Shown here: positions 1 through 12,200 of the stretch, piece after piece
Position numbering within the stretch: position 1 is the first letter of the stretch
Layout of the letters: the number at the start of each line of letters is the position of its first letter
Source: Otis tarda
Lineage: Eukaryota; Chordata; Aves; Otidiformes; Otididae
Length of the DNA: 64,000 nucleotides
Direction: 5' to 3'
Assembly (NCBI GenBank): GCA_026413225.1
Contig: CM048555.1
Location: forward strand, 77,693,785 to 77,757,784
Made by a program: the position numbers and the translations under genes
The notes under the pieces: model-generated
Told to the model about the DNA's origin: nothing
Seen by the model: the letters and a program-made list of their open reading frames with translations, nothing else
The model's database searches: none

Positions 1-3000
1 AGGAATTAATAAAATTTGTACTGGTTAAAGAAGATACTCTGAAGCATATGTATCTTTAAAACTTTAATATCGATGAGATCCTTTCACATAAATACCTTTC
101 AACCAATGTCCTGCAGCTCACACTATATTAAGTAGTTTCTTGAAGGCTTTCAGACTTTAGCAAGTTTGTGTGTGCTTTGGTCATTCTTCAAATATTGTCT
201 AATGGGAATAGATGTTCTTAGTAACAGCCTAGACTGTTGAAGGGAATACAATCTCTGCTAACATTTAGCAACACAGAGTACACGGCTGTTATTCAGAAAT
301 ACTACAGTGTAGCATGCACAAAGGCAGTATTTCTTATTAAATCATGCATAATTCAATTTCTTTCAGAGTTTGAATAATAATTTTGCACATTTAAATACCA
401 AATTTACCTCAGTAATCAACTCACAAATATGGATAACGTAATTTTGATTTCCTTTAGACTTTAGGGGTGAAAGTTCAGGGGAAGCACTTCCTTACTGCTG
501 GGAGTGAGTTATTATAATGGCAAGGAGAAAAAAAGAACAGAATATGAGAGAAAAGTTCGGAAAAAAAATGTCGATATATTTCAGATAAATGGGGAGGAAA
601 ATAAGAGTTTAAAAGCCTAGAGGTTTTACTGATGTTTTGAAGCCTGTATCCTTTTGGTTAAGAAGATCCACTTGCTCTAGTAGTATTGAAGGGACAAGTT
701 CTGGATATCACTGGATGGTGTGAAAATCAGTATACAGCCCCTTTGCTTCCATTTTTGTGATAAAGACACAGAACAAAATTTTGGTGTTGTATGACTAATG
801 AGGATGCAATAGGGTCTACCTTAGATAAATGGGGTTTTCACAAAATGTTAGATATTGCTGTTGTGTGTGAGACTAACTATACAAAAGAAGTGAAGAGGAG
901 ACTATTGTAGGTGAGGCAATGAGAGATCACCAGAAAAGACACTTATGCCTCTACAATAAACAGGCTTCTTCCTCCCTTGGCGTGTCCTCCCAGACAGTCT
1001 TTAAGCCAAGTAACTGGCAAGGAGCATTCACTACAGATGGATCAGCACTAGCTGATGTAATACCGTACAGCTGAATCCATCTGGCATGTAAGTGTTCGAT
1101 ACGGTGTTTGTTAGCTGCTTAGCAGATTTTTTCCCTTCTCTGAATAAAAGCAGGGGAAGGGTTTTTCATGTCCACTAGCCATATTCTATAAACTTTCGTT
1201 GTAGCTGAGGGTGTTTGAGCAAACTGCTCCCATGCTGCTTCCTCTCCCTTCACCCTACTGCTTCTGAGTCACTTTCAGATGCTCTTGAACATTATCTCCA
1301 CTGTAAATGGATGGCAGATTGTTTGGGCTGTGATTAAATTAGGCAGGCACAGGTGGCATCACCTATTGTAAGTTTGTCAGTTTTTATGTCGACTGCAGCA
1401 GCTGCTCTTCTTTATCTTTTAATAACTCAGCAAAGAGGAGAAGGAAAGGATGCTGAGCCCACGAGGAGAATTACATGAAAAAAGTGCCATTGGCTTTAGA
1501 GGGTCAGGATGTTACCCATGCCATTGCTCAGCAACAGCTATCTTTCTCCTTTGGTCTCCATGAGGAGCTTTTGGAATGAAAGCACATTAAATCAGCAGCA
1601 GGGAAGAAATGCTCTATGGTGTTTGCTTTGACCTTTAATTTAGATTTGGTTAATGACCAAGGAAAATTTACAGATCCCTATAACACAGTGTGCTGTTTTA
1701 GGGAAGACACACTTGCTTAGACACCATATTATCCAGTGGTTTGGAAGAAAGAATCCTTAGATTTCAGCACTACTTTAGTTAACACAGAAATGAATTATCT
1801 CCAGTTTTTACTCTCGTATTTTCATAGCATCATATCAATATATCCTGCACCATATTTCTGAAATTTTGGTCATATTAGTTCTTTTTTAAATAGTCAGTAT
1901 TCTAGCGTCATTAATTGTTAAACCTTGCTACTGTTTATAAACATGAAACCAGGTACTATAAGACTATAAAAGGTGTAATAATATGTATATTTTGTAAAAT
2001 TTGTCTTAATGACATAGTGTAGGTAAATGAGCCTCCATAGCAGGACTCTCACTATTCAGTAATGTTCTCAATCTTTACAGTTGTTTACCACTGAGTTCTT
2101 TTCTGCTCCTGCCAAAATCATACCATTTTAATTCTAGATTACCTTAACAAATCACATAGATTTCGGTTCCATTTCTACTTCCCAGCAGCAATAACATGTT
2201 TGGCTCCTGTTTGACCCTCACATGTATTCATTTTACAAAAGATGCAATGTACATGCTTTTTAAAATTCAGACTCAAGTTTGATACGGTAATGTGAGCCAA
2301 CAGTACTGCACAGCTCCATAATTCATAGACTAACTTACTACTTAGTAATTAATTACTACAAAATGCTTGGAAACCTTCTTAGAAGCTTTCAGGATTGCAA
2401 ATAAGAGATGCTGCAGAATTGAGGACAGACTTACGTGTCTCAGATATCATCTGTTTCTTCCAATTAGACCAGCTGGCTTCATAAAAGATGTTAACTATTT
2501 TTTTTGAAAGGGACTGGAATTATAACTTTTTTCTTAGTACTATTGGAACAAGGCTTTACCCCGGCAGCTAGACTGAGGCAATACGGAAAGCATCAATTAA
2601 AGTGAAATTTCAAATTTTCTACTGTAAACAGGAATAAAGAATATTGGCAAGGAACCGGTCACAGAAAACCAGAGAATACATTCACAATAAGACTCATAGG
2701 AACAACTGATCAAAGTAAAACTCACCAGCAGAGGAAATATAGATATGAACTTATTGGGAGGTACACTCCTGTGTTCAGTGCCAGACAGGAATTCTAGAAA
2801 ACATAGAAAGAACTTAGAAGATTAATCTGAACTCTACCACAATCAGATTGTGGTGGTTGTATTAATGAGGATAATATCCACCTTTGGTGAGAGCTGCAAG
2901 GGAATTTTGATTAATTCAGCAGGCAAATGTGGGAGGAAACTGCATCCAGGTGAATTCCATTTGGCTTGCTCATTCAGAACTTGGTTCTAAATGTGTTTTA

Positions 3001-3573
3001 GTTACAACAGGGAAATACTACCAGTGGTCTATTCAAATTGATTTTGAAGCACTTTTCCATCCTAAGTATTTGATTATATTTTGTTATAACATTATGATGT
3101 CATAGTCATACATTCACATTGCATTGCTCTGTATCTTTGCAGGAAACATATGTGAAAATAACTTTGTAGACATCAAGTTACTTTTCATCAGCTCAATCAT
3201 TTAAAGACCATTAGTATTTAGAAACATTTGGTACAGTAGATGACTGGCCTGGATTTTGGCTTAAATTAGCATCCGCATCCAGAGTGCAGAGCCACTGTCC
3301 ATAACATCTGTCCATATCACCTGCTCTCTACCACCTTTCTCAGAAAGTTTGCTAGATTAGGTTGATATCCTGGCTGCACTATCCCTCTGATTTCAATAGA
3401 AATAGACAGAGGTCAGTCCACACAGTTCCTAGTTGACCCAATATCACACAAATGTCAGACTGCAGCTGCTACTGGGTTTGTTAATCACTGCCCTGGGTGA
3501 GCCTTCCCAGAATCAAAATGTTAAAGACTTTTCCAACCTGGAATATGAAAATGCACACAAAAATCCAGAGATC
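1..3573. other. Unassigned AT-rich non-coding stretch
   Basis: I see no gene, recognisable repeat or RNA here. Reading frames are short and stop-rich in all six frames. The only local structure noted is a 16-bp perfect palindrome at 2343-2358 (TAGTAATTAATTACTA), which contains homeodomain-type TAAT cores. Old repeats too diverged to recognise by eye cannot be excluded. Confidence 0.6.
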
Positions 3574-3976
3574 AGGAGACACTCCTGCCCAACTTGGCGT
3601 GGTCTGCAAACTTACTGAGGGAGCACTCAATCCACTCATCCAGATCACTGATAAAGATATTGAACACCACTGGCCCCAGTACTGGTTCCCCAAACTGGGG
3701 AAAACCAATTGTGACCAGTCACCAACTGGATTTAACTCCGTTCACCACAACTGTCTGGGCTCACCCATCCAGACAGTTTTTTACCCTGTCTAAGCCACCA
3801 GCTTCTCTAGGAGAATGCTGTGGGAGACAGTGCCAAAGGCTTTAATAAAGTCTAATTAAACAATATCCACAGCCTTTCCCTCATCCACTAGGTGGGTCAC
3901 CTGATCATAGAAGGAAATCTGGTTGGTCAAACAGGACCTGCCTTTCATGAACCCGTGCTGGCTGGGCCTGATCCCA
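3574..3976 (-). mobile_element. CR1 LINE fragment, reverse-transcriptase region, antisense
   Basis: Read on the minus strand, this matches the palm region of CR1 ORF2 as I remember it. From right to left there is a stretch resembling the RT segment around 'DFSKAFDTVSHSILLEKL' (about 3790-3870), then the segment around 'GIECTLSKFADDTKL' (about 3590-3660). The plus strand shows the usual antisense wording, such as CCTTTCCCTCATCCACTAGG and ACCTGCCTTTCATGAACCCG. Both element ends are missing and the frame is broken many times, so it is a dead internal fragment. Edges are approximate: the right edge fades after about 3976, and the 150 bp beyond may be badly decayed element or host DNA. Confidence 0.85.
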
Positions 3977-4639
3977 GATGTACCAGAGCATCAGGTTTTA
4001 TTCCAATGTAGACTGAATATAAACATGTACACCTGGAAAGCTGTTGCAAAATAAAATTATCCTCTGGACAGCTATAACTAAATATAATATATGCAGGTGG
4101 TCCTTGCCTATTTTTTCTGAAAGCAGGAACAAACAAAAAAATCACCAAAACTAATACTGACTACAATTATAGGCACAAACTGGAACTATGCGCTCTGTGA
4201 ATGGTGATCTCGGGTTGATTTTGAGTTTATTTCACCTCCATTTCTCAGCTCAGCCATTTTTAATTTCTACCTGTTACCAACCATACTGAGAGTTTTGTTT
4301 GAATTTTTCTATCAGCAAAGTTCTTTAAAAGTGCTAATTAAGGCAAAAGAAATGATTAAGCACTGTGGTTGAAGGAGGGAGAAAGACAAAGTCCACTAGG
4401 GAATCAACACCGAAGCTTACAGATTCCGGTTCCCCATTCGACATTTCTCTCACCTGATAGCCTCAATTTGTGCTATTCCCCTATATATTTCATTCTCTCA
4501 CTTGTTTTCCTCTCTGCTGACATCCATTCATTACAATGTTTTTTAAGCTGTGATGTATCATCACACAGGTATGTGTTTCGTTGGTACTATTTATATGACT
4601 GGTATTTGGAAGCTTTTGGACTGCACTTTAAAAGTCCTA
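3977..4639. other. Unassigned stretch between two LINE-like segments
   Basis: No gene or clear repeat is visible. The first 150 bp may be decayed continuation of the neighbouring CR1, but I could not align it convincingly. Open frames here (up to about 90 codons) have no recognisable motif. Confidence 0.45.
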
Positions 4640-5060
4640 AAGTTAACTAGGTTCCCTAGCTCTCCAGGATTTATATGTACTTTCCTATTCCCACAAAAGG
4701 CTTCAGCAGTCATTTGGAAAAAACTCGTGCAATTTTTCAAGGTCTACTTTGATCAAGTTTCTTGCCTTGTTAGTATTGATCAATGCTCCTAGTCTGGTGT
4801 CACTTTTTCATTTGTACACCTTTTTTAACGTTCCTTCCTCTTGCTCATCTCATCAATACAAAATGTGAACAAGATTGGGCTTGGCACTAGCTGCAATGGC
4901 ACTCCATTTGTCATCCTACTCTTGCACAGCTTGGATTTATTCAACTTACTTTTTGGCCCCTTAACTATGCCAATATTGAATTCAGCTGGGAATCTGCCAT
5001 TAGATTTGTGCTTACTAGTTCTGTATATTTATCATTTTTCCTTTTCTATGCAGTGAATCC
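4640..5060 (-). mobile_element. Possible very old CR1/L3-like LINE remnant, antisense
   Basis: The order of phrases on the plus strand resembles the antisense RT region of ancient amniote CR1/L3 elements. There is a 'tttgatcaagtt' region, then 'tctggtgtcac', then 'gtgaacaagattgggcttgg' followed by 'ggcactccatttgtcatcct', then 'tttttggcccctt'. In known elements these correspond to the segment around the catalytic aspartates and the GxPQGS block. Similarity is weak, no frame survives, and the edges are guesses. A chance resemblance is possible. Confidence 0.3.
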
Positions 5061-5970
5061 TTTGGAAGAGCAAGAATATTTTTATATTCTGAGTTTCTCC
5101 ACCTTGAGACCTGCATTAGCACACTTTTAAAGACATTAACTGAGACCTTAAAGGAAGGCATTGTCCCTGCAGAGAAAATAAGATCTGCCCAGCAATGTTT
5201 CTAGTGAAGCACTCAAACGACTGTGTAAGGACATATCCTGTGAGGTTGGGAGTAGACAGGACCATGACAGGATCATCTCTACTACAAACCAATTCCAGAA
5301 CAGTAATCAAACAGTAGCAAAGACCTGCAGCTTGTATTGGTTCAGACACACTACTACCCCAATATACTTCTGTGCTGATGGTGGGCTACATATAAGTAGA
5401 GACAGGCCAAACAACACCGGCTTTCTCTGTGCTTATTAATGTAGAGGAGCCAGTAAGAAAAATATGGATGCTGACCACACAATTTATTTCATCATCTGAA
5501 GTGACATGCATCAGTAATATAAATTCTGTTGTTTACTTGACCATTTAGAGCCTCTGGCAATTATAACAGCTCTATAACATAGCTTTTTCATTCTTGTTGA
5601 GAGCTGCAGCTTAGCAACCTACTCACATGTTTGTCTGGACATTGTTGATATGAAAATTTCTGGTTTATTTCACTGAGAAAAAAAAATGACACATGCAAAT
5701 TTTGGAAAGCTGAAAAATACCTCTTGATCTAAAGATTTCTGAAACCATCAAATGAGTCAAAGGTGTACATGTGAACTGTAACAGCAAAATAAAATTTGCT
5801 TAAAGTACATTTTAAAGAGGCACAGTATTTTCACCCATATTCCACAGATCCAAGAATATTTTGCAATGTTACATCCTTCATTCCAAGAAATGTATAATAT
5901 TAAGCATACAATATCATAGACAGGACATAGTAGACTGAGAGGAGTTGAAGTCAGAAGAAGCTTTAAGTAG
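5061..5970. other. Unassigned non-coding stretch
   Basis: No coding signal, RNA gene or recognisable repeat is visible. It ends at the truncated 5' edge of the CR1 copy that begins near 5971. Confidence 0.5.
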
Positions 5971-6285
5971 AAGAGGTCCTTCCAGTACCTAAAGGGGGTC
6001 TGCAAGAAAGCTGGGGAGGAACTTCTTAGAAGTGCATATAGTGACAGGACAAGCGGTAATGGTTTAAACTGAAAGAGGGTAGGTTTAGATCAGACATAAG
6101 GAAGAAATTCTTTACTGTGAGGGTGGAGAGGCACTGGAAGAGGTTGCCCAGAGAAGTTGTTGATGCCCCAACCCTGGAAGTGTTCCAGGCCAGGTTGGAT
6201 TGGGCTTTGAGTGACCTGGTCTAGAGGAAGATATTGGGGTGGTCTTTAAGGTCCCTTCCAACCCAAACCAATCTATGATTCTATA
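5971..6285 (+). mobile_element. CR1 LINE, 5'-truncated 3' end
   Basis: This is the last ~315 bp of a CR1 element. It starts in the ORF2 C-terminal region at 'TTCCAGTACCTAAAGGGGG' and runs through 'GGAAGAAATTCTTTACTGTG' and 'GAGGTTGCCCAGAGAAGTTG'. It ends with the short 3' UTR and the diagnostic 'CCCTTCCAACCCAAACC' plus ATCTATGATTCTAT tail. Strong 5' truncation is normal for CR1. Wording near the end (GGTCTAGAGGAAGATATTGG) differs from the other four CR1 3' ends in the window, so it belongs to another subfamily. It carries no promoter and cannot code. Confidence 0.95.
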
Positions 6286-9200
6286 AAGATGTACATCCAG
6301 ATATATTTCTATTTATGAGACCCTGAAATAGTGATCTTACTACAAACCCATAAGGCTTTAATGAGATAGAAGGGATATCTTACTTAAATTAAATAATTAA
6401 TAATAATCTTAATTAAATGAAAGCTATCTGCAAGTACTGACAGAGATCCATCACTCCTTGGACAAGGTGTTGAACATATACGTTACATATATAAAGGCTA
6501 CATATATGCAAAGTTACATATATGAACAAAGGGAAAATCCTTAATCTGAGAATCTAAATCACATAAATACAGTGAGATGGAAGCCAATCATCACCTTACA
6601 ATTCCCATTTTACACCTGTAGTTTGAAGGCCCAGAGCAGTTACGTGGTGCCTGAAGCTCTACAGCAAGTCTGAGGTAGTGCTAAAAATTGAGCTCACATA
6701 TCAAAGACATAAACCTTCTACTTTGCCCATCAAATCTGAAGCAGGAGAAGCTGTAGCCTCAGCACTTTCAATCTGACTTCCTTGAGTTTCTTGCACTGAC
6801 TGCATACAGCTCTTAACTGTCCAATGGCACCAGTTCAATAAATGAACAGAAACAGATGGAGAATCACACCAGCTCAGCGCAATGTATCTCATTCAAGTAA
6901 TGAAGCAATTATTTCCTGGAATACAGATTCAGCTAACCCCTCTCAGTCCCCTCCCATCGGCAGATACACCACCAGCACACGCATTTATAATATTCTTTCC
7001 TCCATTTTATATTATGTTAAAAGTAGTAAAAAACTGAGCAAATACATGATATAGTTGCTGTGAAATTACATTATGAATAATTGAAGTGAAACCTCTTTTC
7101 CACTGCAATCCATCAAAGTTTTTTTCTCTTCTTCGATATAGATAGAATTAGAAAAGAAAAAAAAAATTGGAATGGGGGATACTTCTGGCATAGGATTTTA
7201 ACACTAAAGCAGATTAGTGGCAAATCTCCAGCAGAGGGCTATAAAAGTCTTACTCAGGGGCTTCCTCTTGATAAGTTGTCTGCAATATAAAAAAAGGGGT
7301 TTTTTTTTCAGTAGAACTTTGAGCCACAGCATAAATTCCCTTGCAGTGCCCGCAGGCAAAAAGCACAGGATGAATATTTCCACACATGCTCCCTGTATGA
7401 TAATACATTATGTAAGAAAGAAGTCAGTGAAAAATAGAAATAATCTTGTAAGATCTAAGCTAGCCTGTTAATGCAGTAACATTCCCAGGGAAAGAGTGTT
7501 GAGGCATCAAAGACATTTAAAATCCAAAATTGGCAATGAGAATACTGGTACAGGACTTAGCTGCAGGTTTAGCCTTCCAAATCTTAAATCTCTAGTCAAA
7601 GCCAACAGGCTACCTGCTTTTCATTTGAGAGAGAAAAATATCTCCAGAGGGTGATTCATCCAGTGCAGAGATAGAGGTCTAAGATAATTGGGACCTCTTT
7701 TGTGGATGCCTTCCTCTACTCTTTCAAGGAGAACTGGATGTCAGTCTGTTGATCTGATAACTTTAAGCAAAAGAGTTCCTATCCCATAAATTAGATTGAA
7801 TTGACACTCCACAATTTTGCCATATCAGCTGGCAGTGTTTCAAAATAGAGATGTTTTTATTTTTTTACCAACATTTTTCCTACATTATTGAAGTAGCAAC
7901 CTGTGTGCCTCTTTCACTTCAATGCTCCTCACTCTTTTCTCATGACTGCATTACTGGCAGAAAAAAAAAATTTAGTCTACAGCTCCAAGGAGATTATTGG
8001 CCATAAGAAGAAAAACAAGATGAAAGAAAATAGTTTTGTACATGGTGCCTAACATTTATATTGTCTCCTCACTAGCAAAGCCAACCCTCTGGGCTTCTTA
8101 CCACATAACTCATTTAAAACCCTATTAAGCAGAATGTTTAAAAGCACATGTATCTTCAGATGGACCCTACAAAGTTATCTTTTGGAATACAGTGCTGGGT
8201 AAAGAATAAACACTCGTGATGGATAAAGTGGAAGATGTAACTAAAATGATGATATCCAACTTTTGGAAGAAGTAATTTCTAGAGACATTGAGCTAGAACA
8301 GCAAGAAGAAAAATTGTAACTTATTTTTAAGTTGAAGTTTGGAAAAGCCATGGCCATAAAACATTATTTCCTTCCATAACAGGTTATTTTACCTTTTGAG
8401 TCAGGCAATCTTTCTGCCCTGGCGTTCCAGAAAGTGAGAGTAACAGACTCCAATGCACTCTGCCAGCCTCTAAAAAACTTCTCAGAAAACTTCCTATTGA
8501 GAGACTGCCAGTGTGAAGGTCACTGCACACCAGTAAATCCAAAAGCCATAGGATGTCTGGCAGGCTTCTAGGTTTTTTTTTCCAGCAATAATCACTTTAT
8601 TTTCATAAAAAGGGGTACTTGTCTTAAATAAGTATGAATTTCAGCACTTCTGCTCACAATAAATGGTTCAACCCAGGCCCATCACAGATGTAAGCTGTAT
8701 TGCTAAGTAACACATAAAAGCCTCTGGCTTACCATCTGTCTCTTTTCTTTTGAGTCCCCTCTGTCTGTTTATCAGATCTGCCACTGAGGCATAAAAAAAT
8801 CATTAGATGTCACAGTAGTTGGCTATTATGAGAGAAAAGACATGTGCTCAAGTTGCTTGTGTGTAGGCTGTAAAACCCTTCTAAGATAAAGTCTAGGACC
8901 TCTAGGAAGGTGGCTAGAGGGAAGCCATTCTCAGAAAATAATAACAGTCAAGAAATGAAAAAGCTAAATTGAATCATTCAGTCCATTACTCCGAAAGCAC
9001 AGGATTGCTCATAGAATACATTTAGGTCGTGTCTTCTCTGAAGGGTCATCAAGGTTGACACTTTCTTCACAGGGCTCAGAAAGATGAAGGAAGTATCTCA
9101 GCTTAACAAGTTACTAGGCTAGGTGAGTCACAGCGACTGTCCGTGTGTGTCCTATTAGTCAGACTATCACAAGCTAATTCAATTTAGCTTCAGTCCAATT

Positions 9201-12200
9201 ATGTCAGATTAGCTATGAGCTAAAAACATCCACAGACAGTTAAGGTGCCTCAGGTGATGTGTGTTATTTTGACAGTGGATCCGGGCCCTCACAAGACTAT
9301 TCTCTGGATTAGACTGACAGCTGGGTTTTCCTGATTATCTTTTATTTTCTTACTCTTATTTGTTTTACAAGGTAAGTTTAAATAGATGGTTGGGAAGGTT
9401 TACAAATTCTCTCTTGAACAGAATCAAATCAGCCCTAGCCATTAGTTTTACTAACAGACTATTACACTGCTAGGTTTCAGCCTGGGATCTCATTCTTTTC
9501 TACTGGGTGTACTAATTGATGGAGGGTCATCTTAAAACTGGAGAATTTCCACACAGACTTAACTCCTCTCCCAACAGAAGGAGCAGCGAAAAAAAAAAAA
9601 AGACATGGGCATCTCTAAATGTAGGCATGCTTTTACTGACTGTATTAAGTACATTAATTCTTTCTCAAATATAAACAGATCATTATTATCATTTGGTGGT
9701 GTTTACATGGGTTAAAATTCTTCTCTCTTTCTAGATATGTATTGCAAAACATCACAAGTAAAGAAAAAAAAACAAGGTGTTTTCTGATAAATTTAGAAGT
9801 ATGTTTTTTATTGGACCCAGATGCTTTCTGGGAAAATTATTTCCATTTAAAATAATGTTTTTCTACAGGAAGTATTTTTTTTTCTGCTGAAGTACTGAAT
9901 GCCATAAACATTTTTCATATTTTTTTTTCTAGAAAATATTGTAAATTTTTAAAGATTACAGTATTATTGTTATTATTGAATGTTAGTTATCATGGTTATT
10001 ACTTTTCTGTCTTTATAAAAAATCTCTTAAACTGAGAGTTCAGTAAATAATTTCATTTCAATAATAATTTAATAAAAATATTGTCAAACTACAAAGAACA
10101 AAAATGGGTTCTGAAAAACAAAATAATTTGTTCCTGTTTTTTTTTCTTTTTTTGTTCTCTCAGAAGGCAGCAGTTCATCACAACAAGAAAAAACTGTCAA
10201 TAGGATGCAATACAGTGTTAGTAGATTCCTCTTGAGACGAAATCTTCACTGTATTCAGTGCATAGTCAAATAAATCTGTCAAAACATGAATAAATGGATG
10301 GTAAAATGAGTAAAAACTCAATACAAAAAAGTTCTAGAAGATTCTGCAAGCATCTAACAACTAGGCGTCTATATGATGGCAGACAGTTTAATAATTTAGA
10401 AGGTAAGATAAAGGTTCAAGCTCCATCTATCACGTTATTTATTTTACTGTTTGTTTTTCTTTTTTTTTTATATTGTTTTTCTTTTTTTTTTTATATAGAA
10501 GCCATCTGCTGTTCCTAGAAGGTTATTAAAATACTGTACCAGTACCAGTACATATGAGCAGATCAGGCTTAGCAGAAAAAGGCTATAAGCCAGAATCTGA
10601 GACCTATGTGTAACTTTTGGAGGACGGAAGTGTGTAACGTAATAATCGTGGGGCATATGCAATATATTCTTCAGGTTTTTAAAAGGAAAATTCATCAAGT
10701 GCACTAATATCCCACCAGTAGTACTACTAGTAGGAAGAAAAAAAAGCAACAGTATCTTTTCAGACTGTGAATTCCTCTTCTGTGTATTGTTTTGAAAGAC
10801 TTAAAAAATATATATTTTACTTCCCTTCCCCTTTGTTAATTTGAAATATTTGCAACAAGATCTTCTCAAAATGGAGACATTCTCTAACAGTATTTAATTT
10901 AGAGGTAATTTTGACATTCAAATCCTGAGCTTTTTCAAAAGAAAACTAGATGGAATGGATCCATAGGAAGGACCTTACTGGCACCTGGACAGCAAAGCAT
11001 CAGATGAATGCAAGTGATGGGCTACAGTTATTGACATCATTCAAACCCGCCACACTGTGCTGATGAGGTAATAAATAAAACTGTGCTGGAGGGTCTCATC
11101 CCCATGGCCTTAAATCAGCTTTTACTACAGCACTCTGAAACTTTTGGCATCAGGACTTCATTGTTATTCCATCTCTTTTGGTGTCTCAGATGGTTTGGTG
11201 TCTCACCATCTAACAGGGTCTGAACCAATAAGGGTATAGCCCAGTAAACTACATCACTTGTGCAGTACCTGATGTTTCATTAAGCCGCCAGAGCAGGTAG
11301 TTGTGAAGTAATCCCTCTCTCATCTGCTGGTCTCAGCCTGCTATGTAAAATCAGTAAATGACTGATTCATCACACCAAGCATGAGATGATTATTCTCTTC
11401 CAGCAGTATTTTTTTTTTGCTTGAAATGTTCTGTTTGATGCTAAATATCTTTGTTAACAATACAGAAATATATCTCCCTCTCGAATCTCTGTAAATATTT
11501 TCTTTCACTACACCGTAGAGTAATTAGTTCTACCATTTAACAGTGCCTTTTGTGAAATGTTCCTTTCACCAAACTCAAACCTGCCACCTTTGAAATTCAT
11601 TGATTGTCTCTTTATTATAGTGTTAGGTAGCGTAATTGGGAAGTTTGCTGACGTTTCCCGATTGTAAATATTTTTATTAAGCTCCCAGTCACTAAACTGC
11701 ATGCAAAGGTAGCAAAGGTCAATTTTATCTTTCCTTTTCAGGAAGGAGGGTTTCTATGACCGGCATAATTTTCATTGCCATGAGATGGGTGCCTTCTAAC
11801 CTTCTGGTCTTTTTCTGAAGGGTGGCTAGAAGTGAGCTTAGTAGCTCAGAAGAGGCTGTGTCACTTAATTTGTATAATGCATTACAATAATGTAATATTA
11901 TCTTCTGTCCTGTTTGTCATGGATGTAACACCTCTGTATCCTCTTGGGGACAATACCAATTCAACAGTGAACTGCCTCTAGTGGTGCCCAGGGGTCTTTC
12001 CTGAACAAATGCAGTTAACTTCATGAGGTCTTCTGTCACTAGCAGTCCCTTTTCACCCTGTATAACTTACGCTTATTACCATCAAACTTAATTTGATATT
12101 GAGAAATACAGATTGGAGAAAATACATTCAGATTTCTTCTCAGTCTTATTTGGATTTAAGTACCATGAGTAATTTCTTTTCTCATCTACAGGTTTTAGTG

